Below, piece after piece: positions 8,453-15,754 of a DNA stretch of 64,000 nucleotides. Each line of letters opens with the position of its first letter. Position 1 is the stretch's first letter. Source of the DNA: Micromonospora sp. NBC_01813 (GTDB lineage Bacteria > Actinomycetota > Actinomycetes > Mycobacteriales > Micromonosporaceae); the NCBI RefSeq assembly GCF_035917335.1, contig NZ_CP109067.1:2479001-2543000 (forward strand). Direction: 5' to 3'. The position numbers and the translations under genes are program-made. The notes below the pieces were generated by a model. It worked only from the letters and a program-made list of their open reading frames with translations. It searched no databases and was not told the DNA's origin.

Positions 8453-9273
8453 GACGACGTGCCCAGGGTCACCGCGCAGACCTCGCAGCCATCGTCGTCG
8501 ACGGAGCAGTTCGAGCCCGGCTGCGCCGCGACCCCCAGGTAGGCGTCGACCAGCGCGCTGACCGCGCCGAGCCGCCCGGTCGGCGGTGCCGGCCGGGTCG
8601 CGGCGAGGGCCGCGGCGTGCCCGGCGGCCAGTCCGACGACCGACGGGTCGACGATCTCGATGCCGACCCGGCCGGCCACCTCGGCGGTCACCGGGGTCAT
8701 ACAGGTACAGCCGAAGAAGATCAGGTCGGTGCCGTCCCGGTCGGCGGCCCGCAGACACGCGGCGGAGATGGCGTCGACGACGTCGGTCTCGCCCCGGGCC
8801 ATCCGTGCCTTGACCCCGGCGTCGGTGCCGACCCGGTCCAGTTCCGTCTCGTCGGACAGGTAGTGCACTCCGGCGGCGAGGGCGCCGCCGGCGCAACTGC
8901 TCAGCCGCTCGGCGTAGAGGTAGTCCATCGAGGCGGGCCAGACAGTGACGATGCTGAACCGCCGACCGAGCTGGGCCGCCAAGGCCAGGGACGCCTCGCC
9001 GGCACCGACGATCGGCACCGAGGTGGCGGCGCGCAGCCGGTCCACGCCGTAGTCGCCGAACGTGTCGATGTAGACGGCGTCGCAGCCGGCGGCGATCGCC
9101 GCCTCGGCGACGTCGACCGTGCCGACCTCGGTGAGCAGGTGCTCGTACGGGGTACGGGCGAACCGGCGCAGCCGTGGATCGACGAGTTCGGTGACGAGGC
9201 CCGGTGGATCGGGCAGCACCGGGGCCCGCTTCGCGTCGGAGTTGATGACCGCCAGCCGTCGCAGCTCACTCAT
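8449..9273 (-). CDS. Asp/Glu/hydantoin racemase-family protein with an altered first active-site cysteine
   Basis: Protein of 274 residues of the Asp/Glu/hydantoin racemase superfamily. The second active-site cysteine region is present as FFGCTCMTPV. At the first, where hydantoin racemases have a Cys before Phe and a Gly-Asp pair, this protein reads IDTFGDYG, i.e. Thr instead of Cys. A one-cysteine member would fit a decarboxylase or isomerase (arylmalonate decarboxylase and maleate isomerase are relatives) better than a two-base racemase; this is inference. The C-terminus adds a short cysteine cluster, CSVDDDGCEVC. Start ATG follows GGGAGG. Confidence 0.75.
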   Translation of the reverse strand: MSELRRLAVINSDAKRAPVLPDPPGLVTELVDPRLRRFARTPYEHLLTEVGTVDVAEAAIAAGCDAVYIDTFGDYGVDRLRAATSVPIVGAGEASLALAAQLGRRFSIVTVWPASMDYLYAERLSSCAGGALAAGVHYLSDETELDRVGTDAGVKARMARGETDVVDAISAACLRAADRDGTDLIFFGCTCMTPVTAEVAGRVGIEIVDPSVVGLAAGHAAALAATRPAPPTGRLGAVSALVDAYLGVAAQPGSNCSVDDDGCEVCAVTLGTSS

Positions 9274-9284
9274 GTCGACCTCCC

Positions 9285-9297
9285 GCCAAAAGTCTGA
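9285..9297 (-). promoter_or_regulatory. Regulon motif copy 3 (TCAGACTTTT) before the racemase-like gene
   Basis: Minus-strand reading TCAGACTTTTGGC, 12 bases before the ATG. The surrounding AAGTCTGACTT is a perfect dyad with a GT-NNN-AC core. It matches the copy before the MFS gene over 10 of 10 core bases plus flanks. Confidence 0.5.
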
Positions 9298-9365
9298 CTT
9301 ATCAAGGTCAGGAGTGTCAACGACTCCATACACCCCGGCTTCTAGCTGGATGATCTGCTTAGAAA

Positions 9366-9378
9366 CAAAAAGTCGGAT
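9366..9378 (-). promoter_or_regulatory. Regulon motif copy 4 (TCCGACTTTT)
   Basis: Minus-strand reading ATCCGACTTTTTG, 93 bases upstream of the racemase-like ATG and about 80 bp from copy 3. Two copies at this spacing could allow looping or mark two promoters. Confidence 0.4.
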
Positions 9379-9395
9379 CTCTGGCGGACGGGAGT

Positions 9396-10697
9396 TCAGT
9401 CCGTCGCGGTGGCCGCCACCTCGGCGGCGGCGAGCCGGCGGCGCAGATGGTCGCGGTCCGGTTCGCTGCCGGCCAGCTCCAGCGCCTGCCGGTAGGCGCC
9501 CGCCGCGTCGGCGTGCCGGCCGAGCCGGTGCAGCAGGTCGGCCCGCGACGCCGGATACAGGTGGTACGTGCGCAGCCTCGGATCCCCGGCGAGTTCGTCG
9601 AGCAGGGCCAGGCCGGCGGCCGGGCCGTCGCGCATGGCCACCGCCACCGCCCGGTTCAAGGCCACCACCGGCGACGGCGCGACCCGCAGCAGCACCTCGT
9701 AGAGGGCGACGATCTGCGGCCAGTCGGTGCCTGCGAGGTCGGGCGCCTCGTCGTGCAGGGCGGCGATCGCGGCCTGCAACCCGTACGGACCGGGCGGGCC
9801 GCCGGTCAACGCGACCCGGGCCAGGGCACATCCTTCGTCGATCATCGGTTGGTCCCACCGGCTGCGGTCCTGCTCGTCGAGCAGGACCACGGCCCCGTCC
9901 GGGCCGGTCCGGGCGTGCCGGCGGGCGTGCACCAGCAGCAGCAACGCCAGCAGTCCGGCCGCCTCCCGCTGCGCGGGCAGCAGCCGCCGCAGGATGCGGG
10001 CCAGCCGGATCGCCTCCTCGGCCAGATCCAGCCGCTGCAGGTCCGGGCCGGAACTGGCCGCGTACCCCTCGGTGAAGATCGAGTACACCGCCTGCAGGAC
10101 GCCGGGAAGGCGCTGCGGCAGCTCGTCGACACCGGGCACCCGGAACGGGATGCGGGCGTCGCGGATCTTCCGTTTCGTCCGGACGATCCGCTGGGCCATG
10201 GTCGCCTCCGGCACCAGGAAGGCCCGGGCCACCTCGGCGGTGGTCAGCCCGGCCAGGCAGCGCAGGGTCAACGCCACCCGGTCCTGCGCGGTCAGCGCCG
10301 GGTGGGCGCAGGTGAAGAAGAGCGCCAGCCGGTCGTCGGGCAACTCCCGGTCGCCGTCGGCCGACGGCGCCGGGTCGGCCCGGTCCGCCTCGGCCTGCAG
10401 GACGGCCAGCCGTAGTGCCAGGTTGTGGTCGCGCCGGATCCGGTCGACCGCCCGGCGCCGGGCGGTGGTCAGCAGCCAGGCGCCGGGTCGGGTCGGTACG
10501 CCGGAGACCGGCCAGTGTCTCAGGGCCGCCTCGACGGCCTCGGCGGCGACCTCCTCGGCCAGGTGCAGGTCACCGAAGCGGCGTACCAGGGTGGCGAGCA
10601 GCCGGCCGTGCTCCTCCCGGAACACGGCCTCCACCGAGGTCCGCGCCACGGCGACGGCATCCTCGTCGCCGTGGTCCCACCGCCCGTCGGTGACCAT
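9396..10697 (-). CDS. ECF RNA polymerase sigma factor, ECF42-like (sigma70 plus C-terminal TPR-type domain)
   Basis: Sigma factor of 433 residues, about twice the usual ECF length. Sigma region 2 covers VFREEHGRLLATLVRRFGDLHLAEEVAAEAVEAALRHWP and region 4 LTLRCLAGLTTAEVARAFLVPEATMAQRIVRTKRKI; the remaining half, rich in Ala/Leu helices (residues about 180-430), matches the DUF6596/TPR-like extension that replaces an anti-sigma factor in this group. The gene 6 bp upstream encodes a YCII/DGPF protein, the conserved partner of ECF42 sigmas. By analogy the extension senses an unknown cue and the sigma drives its own YCII gene. Confidence 0.88.
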   Translation of the reverse strand: MVTDGRWDHGDEDAVAVARTSVEAVFREEHGRLLATLVRRFGDLHLAEEVAAEAVEAALRHWPVSGVPTRPGAWLLTTARRRAVDRIRRDHNLALRLAVLQAEADRADPAPSADGDRELPDDRLALFFTCAHPALTAQDRVALTLRCLAGLTTAEVARAFLVPEATMAQRIVRTKRKIRDARIPFRVPGVDELPQRLPGVLQAVYSIFTEGYAASSGPDLQRLDLAEEAIRLARILRRLLPAQREAAGLLALLLLVHARRHARTGPDGAVVLLDEQDRSRWDQPMIDEGCALARVALTGGPPGPYGLQAAIAALHDEAPDLAGTDWPQIVALYEVLLRVAPSPVVALNRAVAVAMRDGPAAGLALLDELAGDPRLRTYHLYPASRADLLHRLGRHADAAGAYRQALELAGSEPDRDHLRRRLAAAEVAATATD

Positions 10698-10703
10698 CCG
10701 CGC

Positions 10704-11057
10704 TCACATCCCGAAGTCGGCGACCGGACGCACCTGCACGGAACCGCCGTCGCGGGCACCCGGTGAGCGGGCCGCCCAGTCCAGGGCGACGTCGAGGTCC
10801 GGCACGTCGATGATGTCGTACCCGCCGAGCACCTCGCGGGCTTCGGCGAACGGCCCGTCGGTGACGATCCGTTGCCCGTCGGGGTCGACCTTCACCGACG
10901 TGCAGGTGGTCAGGTCGGCCAGGGCGTTGCCGCTGACCCAGATCCCGGCGTCCTTCATCTCCTTGTCGTACGCCATCCAGTCCTCGACCGTGCACTGCGG
11001 CACGGTCGGCTCGGGGGCGTCGGTGGGCGCGCTGACGAACAGCAGCATGTACTTCAT
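10704..11057 (-). CDS. YCII-related (DGPF) domain protein
   Basis: Small protein of 117 residues with the opening MKYMLLF, the name-giving TDGPFAEAREVLGGYDIIDV motif, and a conserved aspartate, all diagnostic of DGPF/YCII proteins. Family members have a ferredoxin-like fold with proposed but unproven enzymatic activity. It is co-transcribed ahead of the ECF42 sigma gene, as in most actinobacteria. A GAGGAGA site precedes the ATG. Confidence 0.88.
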   Translation of the reverse strand: MKYMLLFVSAPTDAPEPTVPQCTVEDWMAYDKEMKDAGIWVSGNALADLTTCTSVKVDPDGQRIVTDGPFAEAREVLGGYDIIDVPDLDVALDWAARSPGARDGGSVQVRPVADFGM

Positions 11058-11132
11058 TGTTCTCCTCGCTGCGGCGTAGGTCGCCGTCTGCGGTAACGAC
11101 GATCGGGGACCGACCTGATCGACACCACCACC

Positions 11133-11777
11133 TCAACTGTCTTGAGACCGGTTCAGGCCGTCGTCGTCGGTTTCGGCGAGGATGCCGTAGAGCTTGCGGC
11201 GGGTCTCGTCGAGCACCCGGACCGCCCGCTCGCGCTGCTCCGCGTTGCCGTTCATCAGCACGTGCCGCAGCACCTGCATCGTCTGCATCCCGGACTCGCG
11301 TACATCGTGCCAGCTGTCGACGGTCTCCGGGGCGAGCTCGGTCCATGGGGCGGCCTGCGCCGCCTGCTCGGCCTCGGGCCGACCGGCGTCGGTGAGCGCG
11401 TAGCGCTTGCGACCGCCGCCGGCGCCTTCGGCGGTGCCGACGATCAGGCCCTCGTCCTCGAGCAGTTGCAGGGTGGGATAGATGGAGCCGGGGCTGGGGC
11501 GCCAGGCGCCCCCGGTGCGGGAGTCCAACTCCTGGATCATCTCGTAGCCGTGCATCGGCCCGTCGACGAGCAGGGCAAGCACCGCCGCCCGCACGTTGGG
11601 TCGCCGCCGCCCCCGACCGCCACCGCGGCCGCCGCCCATACCCCGGCCACCGAACGGGCCGCCGGGTCCGAATGGCCCGCCCGGTCCACCGGGTCCGCCG
11701 AAGCCGGGCCCGAAGGGTGGGAACCCGGCGCCGCGCAGGAACGCACCCGGGCCACCCCGTGATCTGTCGCGTCTCAT
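11133..11777 (-). CDS. PadR-family transcriptional regulator with Gly/Pro-rich N-terminal tail
   Basis: DNA-binding regulator of 214 residues. The first ~55 residues are a low-complexity tail of Gly, Pro, Phe and Arg repeats; the winged helix follows: NVRAAVLALLVDGPMHGYEMIQEL, then GSIYPTLQLLEDEGLI and KRYALTDAG, all PadR hallmarks, and a C-terminal dimerisation helix pair. It starts at the ATG behind GGAGG and not at the far-upstream in-frame ATGs, which run through the riboswitch. It stands alone; a dyad in its own promoter suggests autoregulation. PadR genes often control multidrug ABC exporters, none of which is adjacent here. Confidence 0.88.
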   Translation of the reverse strand: MRRDRSRGGPGAFLRGAGFPPFGPGFGGPGGPGGPFGPGGPFGGRGMGGGRGGGRGRRRPNVRAAVLALLVDGPMHGYEMIQELDSRTGGAWRPSPGSIYPTLQLLEDEGLIVGTAEGAGGGRKRYALTDAGRPEAEQAAQAAPWTELAPETVDSWHDVRESGMQTMQVLRHVLMNGNAEQRERAVRVLDETRRKLYGILAETDDDGLNRSQDS

Positions 11778-11811
11778 GTAAACCTCCGCTGAAGGATCGT
11801 TGATACGTTCA

Positions 11812-11821
11812 CGATATATCG
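11812..11821. promoter_or_regulatory. CGATATATCG palindrome in the padR promoter
   Basis: Perfect 10-bp AT-rich palindrome 35 bp before the padR ATG, inside a larger imperfect dyad GATACGTTCACGATATATC. It could be a PadR operator; an NrdR box acting on the divergent nrdAB transcript is an alternative, since NrdR boxes have similar AT-rich cores. Confidence 0.35.
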
Positions 11822-11912
11822 GGAAGCTGTCGGCGACAACCCGGAGTGCTGAGTGAAATACGCGACACCCCGACACGACATGTGGGTGCCCATCGCGAAG
11901 CCACCCACCAGA

Positions 11913-11918
11913 TATAGT
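11913..11918 (+). promoter_or_regulatory. nrdA: Probable -10 element of nrdAB (TATAGT)
   Basis: TATAGT lies 8-13 bases before the first conserved base of the cobalamin riboswitch, where a sigma-A -10 box would be expected. No convincing -35 box is seen, as is common in actinomycetes. Confidence 0.4.
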
Positions 11919-11925
11919 CCCGGAC

Positions 11926-12115
11926 GCAACTGGTTCGGCCGGGCAGCCAGCCCGGCCGAGGCAACAGGGAACCCGGTGCGAATCCGGGACTGCCCCGCAG
12001 CGGTGAGTGGGAACGACCGCCGTCGAGCACACTGGGCCACTTTGGCCTGGGAAGTGACGGCCAGTAGGTGACCGGCATGTCCGGTCCGGCCCACAAGTCC
12101 GAAGACCTGCCGTTG
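11926..12115 (+). ncRNA. Cobalamin (adenosylcobalamin) riboswitch upstream of nrdAB
   Basis: Conserved B12-riboswitch blocks occur in the right order: GGGAACCCGGTGCGAATCC, then ACTGCCCCGCAGCGGTGAG, a CACTGGGCC...GGCCTGGGAAG core, CCAGTAGG, and the closing AAGTCCGAAGACCTGCC (the B12-box equivalent). It is followed by a strong hairpin and by the class Ia ribonucleotide reductase genes. In Streptomyces a B12 riboswitch represses the oxygen-dependent class Ia enzyme when coenzyme B12 is available for the class II NrdJ; the same logic is inferred here. Confidence 0.92.
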
Positions 12116-12117
12116 TG

Positions 12118-12142
12118 CCGGGTACGCCGAGCGCGTACCCGG
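12118..12142 (+). terminator. Hairpin in the riboswitch expression platform
   Basis: Perfect 10-bp stem CCGGGTACGC / GCGTACCCGG with a 5-nt loop, starting three bases after the riboswitch core. No U-tract follows. It is well placed to act as an intrinsic terminator of the GC-rich type, or as the alternating structure of the expression platform. Confidence 0.55.
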
Positions 12143-12257
12143 TGGTCCGATGGCCGCGCGGGACGGTCGACGGCTGCGACGCGTTGGCCATCGCGCGTTC
12201 CCGCCTGTCTGCCTGCCTGCCCGGCCTCCCACGAGGCGATGCCAGGAGGCACCACAG

Positions 12258-14669
12258 GTGACCGTCGTCACACACCCCGCCGCTACCGCACCGGCGGCCA
12301 CGCCTGGTCAGCGGCCGACCCGAATCCGCGACCGGGAGGGCACCGTAACGCCGGTCGACCCCGACCGGCTGCACGACGCGGTACGGCGCCACGCCGACGG
12401 CCTCGCCGACGTCGACCCGGGGCGGGTCGCGGCCAGGACGCTCAGCGGTCTCTACGACGGCATCACCACCGCCGAGCTGACCCGGCTGCTGATCCAGACC
12501 GCGGCCGACCTGATCGGCGAGGACCCGCAGTACTCCCGGCTGGCCGCCCGGCTGCTCGCCGACGAGATCGGCACCGAGGTCCGCCGGCAGGGCATCGGCT
12601 CGTTCAGCCAGGCGATCCGGCTCGGGCACACCCACGGCCTCGTCGGTGACGAGACGGCCCGCTTCGTCGCCGACCATGCCGCCGACCTCGACGCCGCCAC
12701 CGACCCGGCCGCCGACCGCCGGTTCGAGTACTTCGGGTTGCGGACCGTCTACGACCGCTACCTGCTGCGCCACCCCACCAGCCGGCAGGTGGTGGAGACC
12801 CCGCAGTACTGGCTGCTGCGGGTCGCCTGCGGACTGTCCCGCACCCCCGCCGAGGCGATCGACTTCTACCGGTTGATGTCGTCGCTGGCGTACCTGCCGA
12901 GCTCACCGACCCTGTTCAACTCCGGCACCCGGCACACCCAGATGTCGTCGTGCTTCCTGGTCGACTCACCCCGCGACGAACTGGACTCGATCTACGACCG
13001 GTACGCGCAGGTGGCGAAGCTGTCCAAGTACGCCGGCGGGATCGGCATCTCCTGGTCACGGGTCCGCTCGCGGGGCGCGCTGATCAAGGGCACCAACGGG
13101 CTGTCCAACGGGATCGTGCCGTGGCTGCGAACGCTCGACGCCTCGGTGGCCGCCGTCAACCAGGGCGGCCGACGCAAGGGCGCGGCCTGCGTCTACCTGG
13201 AGCCGTGGCACGCCGACATCGAGGAGTTCCTGGAGCTGCGCGACAACACCGGCGAGGACGCCCGGCGCACCCACAACCTCAACCTGGCCAACTGGATCTG
13301 CGACGAGTTCATGCGCCGGGTCGACGCCGACGCGACCTGGTCGCTGTTCAACCCGGCCGACGTTCCACAGCTGCCCGACCTGTACGGCGCCGAGTTCGAC
13401 ACCGCGTACCGGGCCGCCGAGGCCGCCGGGCTCGCCGTACGCCAGATCAAGGCCCGCGACCTGTACGGGCGGATGATGCGCACCCTCGCGCAGACCGGCA
13501 ACGGCTGGATCACCTTCAAGGACCGGTCCAACCTGCTGTGCAACCAGACCGGCGAGCCCGGCAACGTGGTGCACCTGTCCAACCTGTGCACCGAGATCGT
13601 CGAGGTCTCCTCGGACGCCGAAACGGCGGTCTGCAACCTCGGCTCGATCAACCTCGGCGCGCACCTGACCGGGACCGCAGCCGAAGGCGGCGGGATCGAC
13701 TGGGCGCGGCTGCGCGACACCGTCCGTACCGCGGTCGTCTTCCTCGACCGGGTGATCGACATCAACTACTACCCGAGCACCGAGGCCGGGGCGTCGAACC
13801 CGCGCTGGCGCCCGGTCGGCCTGGGCATGATGGGTCTGCAGGACGTCTTCTTCGCGCTCGGCCTGCCGTTCGACTCGGCGCCGGCGCGGGAGCTGTCCAC
13901 CCGGATCGCCGAGGAGATCTACCTGACCGCGTTGGAGACCTCCGCCGGGCTGGCACAGCAGTACGGGCCGCACCCGGCGTACCAGCAGACCCGGGCGGCG
14001 CGCGGGCAGCTGCACCCCGACCTGTGGGGCACCGAGCCGACCCAGACCGCCCGTTGGGCGGCGCTGCGCCAGCGGGTCGCCGCACACGGGCTGCGCAACT
14101 CGCTGCTGGTGGCGATCGCGCCGACCGCGACGATCGCGTCGATCGCCGGCTGCTACGAGTGCATCGAGCCGCAGGTGTCGAACCTGTTCAAGCGCGAGAC
14201 CCTGTCCGGGGAGTTCCTCCAGGTCAACGCCGCCCTGGTCGGGCAGCTCAAGGCACGCGGGCTGTGGACCGAACAGATCCGCGAGCAGATCAAGCGGGCC
14301 GACGGCTCGGTCGGGCAGATAGCCGCCATCCCGGCGGAGCTGCGCGAACTGTTCCGCACCGCCTGGGAGCTGCCGCAGCGGGCGCTGATCGACCTGGCCG
14401 CCGCCCGCTCCCCGTACATCGACCAGAGCCAGTCGTTGAACCTGTTCCTGGCCGCACCGACGATCGGCAAGCTGTCGTCGATGTACCGGTACGCCTGGCA
14501 GTCGGGGCTCAAGACCACGTACTACCTGCGGTCGCGCCCGGCCACCCGGATCCAGCAGGCCACCGTGACCATCCCGGCGGTCGCCGGCGCCACCAGCAGC
14601 GCCATCGGCGACGCCGAGGCGCTGGCGTGCTCCCTGGAGAACCCCGAATCCTGCGACGCCTGCCAGTGA
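12258..14669 (+). CDS. nrdA: Ribonucleoside-diphosphate reductase, class Ia large subunit
   Basis: Catalytic subunit, 803 residues, reducing NDPs to dNDPs. An N-terminal ATP-cone region (residues about 15-110) precedes the ten-stranded barrel. Active-site residues are visible: the redox cysteines in MSSCFLVDSP and AVCNLGSINL, the N-x-C-x-E loop in HLSNLCTEIVE, the paired tyrosines near SKYAGGIG...TTYYLRS, and the C-terminal shuttle CDACQ. The GTG start behind AGGAGG is chosen; the 36-residue longer frame begins in the leader. Transcribed with nrdB, and preceded by the cobalamin riboswitch, so expected to be shut down when B12 is plentiful. Confidence 0.96.
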   Translation: MTVVTHPAATAPAATPGQRPTRIRDREGTVTPVDPDRLHDAVRRHADGLADVDPGRVAARTLSGLYDGITTAELTRLLIQTAADLIGEDPQYSRLAARLLADEIGTEVRRQGIGSFSQAIRLGHTHGLVGDETARFVADHAADLDAATDPAADRRFEYFGLRTVYDRYLLRHPTSRQVVETPQYWLLRVACGLSRTPAEAIDFYRLMSSLAYLPSSPTLFNSGTRHTQMSSCFLVDSPRDELDSIYDRYAQVAKLSKYAGGIGISWSRVRSRGALIKGTNGLSNGIVPWLRTLDASVAAVNQGGRRKGAACVYLEPWHADIEEFLELRDNTGEDARRTHNLNLANWICDEFMRRVDADATWSLFNPADVPQLPDLYGAEFDTAYRAAEAAGLAVRQIKARDLYGRMMRTLAQTGNGWITFKDRSNLLCNQTGEPGNVVHLSNLCTEIVEVSSDAETAVCNLGSINLGAHLTGTAAEGGGIDWARLRDTVRTAVVFLDRVIDINYYPSTEAGASNPRWRPVGLGMMGLQDVFFALGLPFDSAPARELSTRIAEEIYLTALETSAGLAQQYGPHPAYQQTRAARGQLHPDLWGTEPTQTARWAALRQRVAAHGLRNSLLVAIAPTATIASIAGCYECIEPQVSNLFKRETLSGEFLQVNAALVGQLKARGLWTEQIREQIKRADGSVGQIAAIPAELRELFRTAWELPQRALIDLAAARSPYIDQSQSLNLFLAAPTIGKLSSMYRYAWQSGLKTTYYLRSRPATRIQQATVTIPAVAGATSSAIGDAEALACSLENPESCDACQ

Positions 14670-14701
14670 CGTCCCGCACCTATCCGTTGGAGACCGCCAC
14701 G

Positions 14702-15712
14702 ATGACCCCGAACCCGATGCTGCTCGACCCGGGCATGGATCTCACCCTGCGCCCGATGCGCTACCCGCACTTCTTCGACCGATACCGCGACGCCATCAAG
14801 AACACCTGGACCGTCGAGGAGGTGGACCTGCATTCGGACCTGGCCGACCTGGACCGGCTCAGCCCGGCCGAGCGGCACCTGGTCAGTCGGCTCGTCGCCT
14901 TCTTCGCCACCGGCGACACGATCGTCGCCAACAACCTGGTGCTCAACCTGTACCAGCACGTCAACAGTCCGGAGGGCCGGCTGTACCTGTCCCGGCAGTT
15001 GTTCGAGGAGGCGGTGCACGTCCAGTTCTACCTGAACCTGCTCGACACCTACGTGCCGGACGAGACCGAGCGCTTCGCCGCCTTCGCCGCGATCGACAGC
15101 ATCCCGTCGATCAAGCGCAAGGCCGACTTCTGCTTCCAGTGGATCGACTCCATCTTCGAGCTGCGCGAGTTGCGCAGCCGCGACGACCGCCGGGCCTTCC
15201 TGCTCAACCTGATCTGCTTCGCCGCCTGCATCGAAGGGCTGTTCTTCTACGGCGCCTTCGCGTACGTGTACTTCCTGCGGTCCCGGGGTCTGCTGCACGG
15301 ACTCGCCTCCGGCACCAACTGGGTGTTCCGCGACGAGTCCATGCACATGGCGTTCGCCTTCGACGTGGTCGACACGGTCCGCCGCGAGGAACCGGACCTG
15401 TTCGACGACAAGATGGTCGAGCAGGTCCGTCAGATGCTGGCTGAAGCGGTCGACTGTGAGGTCCAGTTCGCCGACGACCTGCTCGGCCAGGGGGTGTCCG
15501 GGCTGTCGCTGACCGACATGCGCCAGTACCTGCAGCACGTCGCCGACCGGCGACTCGCCCAGCTCGGCATCGCCCCGATGTACGGGTCGACCAACCCGTT
15601 CGCCTTCATGGATCTGCAGGACGTGCAGGAGCTGTCCAACTTCTTCGAACGCCGGGTCTCCGCGTACCAGGTGGGGGTGAGCGGCACGGTCAGCTTCGAC
15701 GAGGAGTTCTGA
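14702..15712 (+). CDS. nrdB: Ribonucleoside-diphosphate reductase, class Ia small (radical) subunit
   Basis: Diiron-tyrosyl-radical subunit of 336 residues. Iron ligands are seen in EEAVHVQFY (Glu, His and the radical Tyr four residues after the His), FAACIEGLFF and RDESMHMAF. The family opening LLDPGMDLTLRPMRYPHF fixes the start close to this ATG; an in-frame GTG overlapping the nrdA stop would add 12 residues. Because the radical tyrosine is present, this is an oxygen-dependent class Ia enzyme and not a Mn/Fe phenylalanine variant. Co-transcribed with nrdA, 32 bp apart. Confidence 0.95.
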   Translation: MTPNPMLLDPGMDLTLRPMRYPHFFDRYRDAIKNTWTVEEVDLHSDLADLDRLSPAERHLVSRLVAFFATGDTIVANNLVLNLYQHVNSPEGRLYLSRQLFEEAVHVQFYLNLLDTYVPDETERFAAFAAIDSIPSIKRKADFCFQWIDSIFELRELRSRDDRRAFLLNLICFAACIEGLFFYGAFAYVYFLRSRGLLHGLASGTNWVFRDESMHMAFAFDVVDTVRREEPDLFDDKMVEQVRQMLAEAVDCEVQFADDLLGQGVSGLSLTDMRQYLQHVADRRLAQLGIAPMYGSTNPFAFMDLQDVQELSNFFERRVSAYQVGVSGTVSFDEEF

Positions 15713-15716
15713 GGCA

Positions 15717-15754
15717 CCGGTGGCGGGCGCGCGCTATCGCGCGTCCGCCACCGG
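15717..15754. terminator. Bidirectional hairpin between nrdB and the convergent MFS gene
   Basis: Stem of 17 bp, CCGGTGGCGGGCGCGCG paired with CGCGCGTCCGCCACCGG (one G-T type mismatch), with a CTAT loop. It begins four bases after the nrdB stop and overlaps the last codons of the converging MFS gene, so it can serve both. Confidence 0.65.

Noticed and set aside
5594-8542. Very long plus-strand frame of 982 codons across the MFS and flavoprotein region
   Set aside because: Arg/Gly/Pro-rich, no motifs, and antisense or out of frame to four genes with clear family signatures; a GC-rich shadow frame.
12150-12257. N-terminal extension of NrdA
   Set aside because: Arg-rich, no family match, overlaps the riboswitch expression platform; the GTG after AGGAGG fits.
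11133-12773. In-frame N-terminal extension of PadR through the riboswitch
   Set aside because: Would cover the riboswitch and the nrdA start on the other strand; the inner ATG has a perfect ribosome site.
12950-14701. Long plus-strand frame upstream of nrdB in the same frame
   Set aside because: Out-of-frame reading of nrdA; only the part from the ATG at 14702 is a protein.
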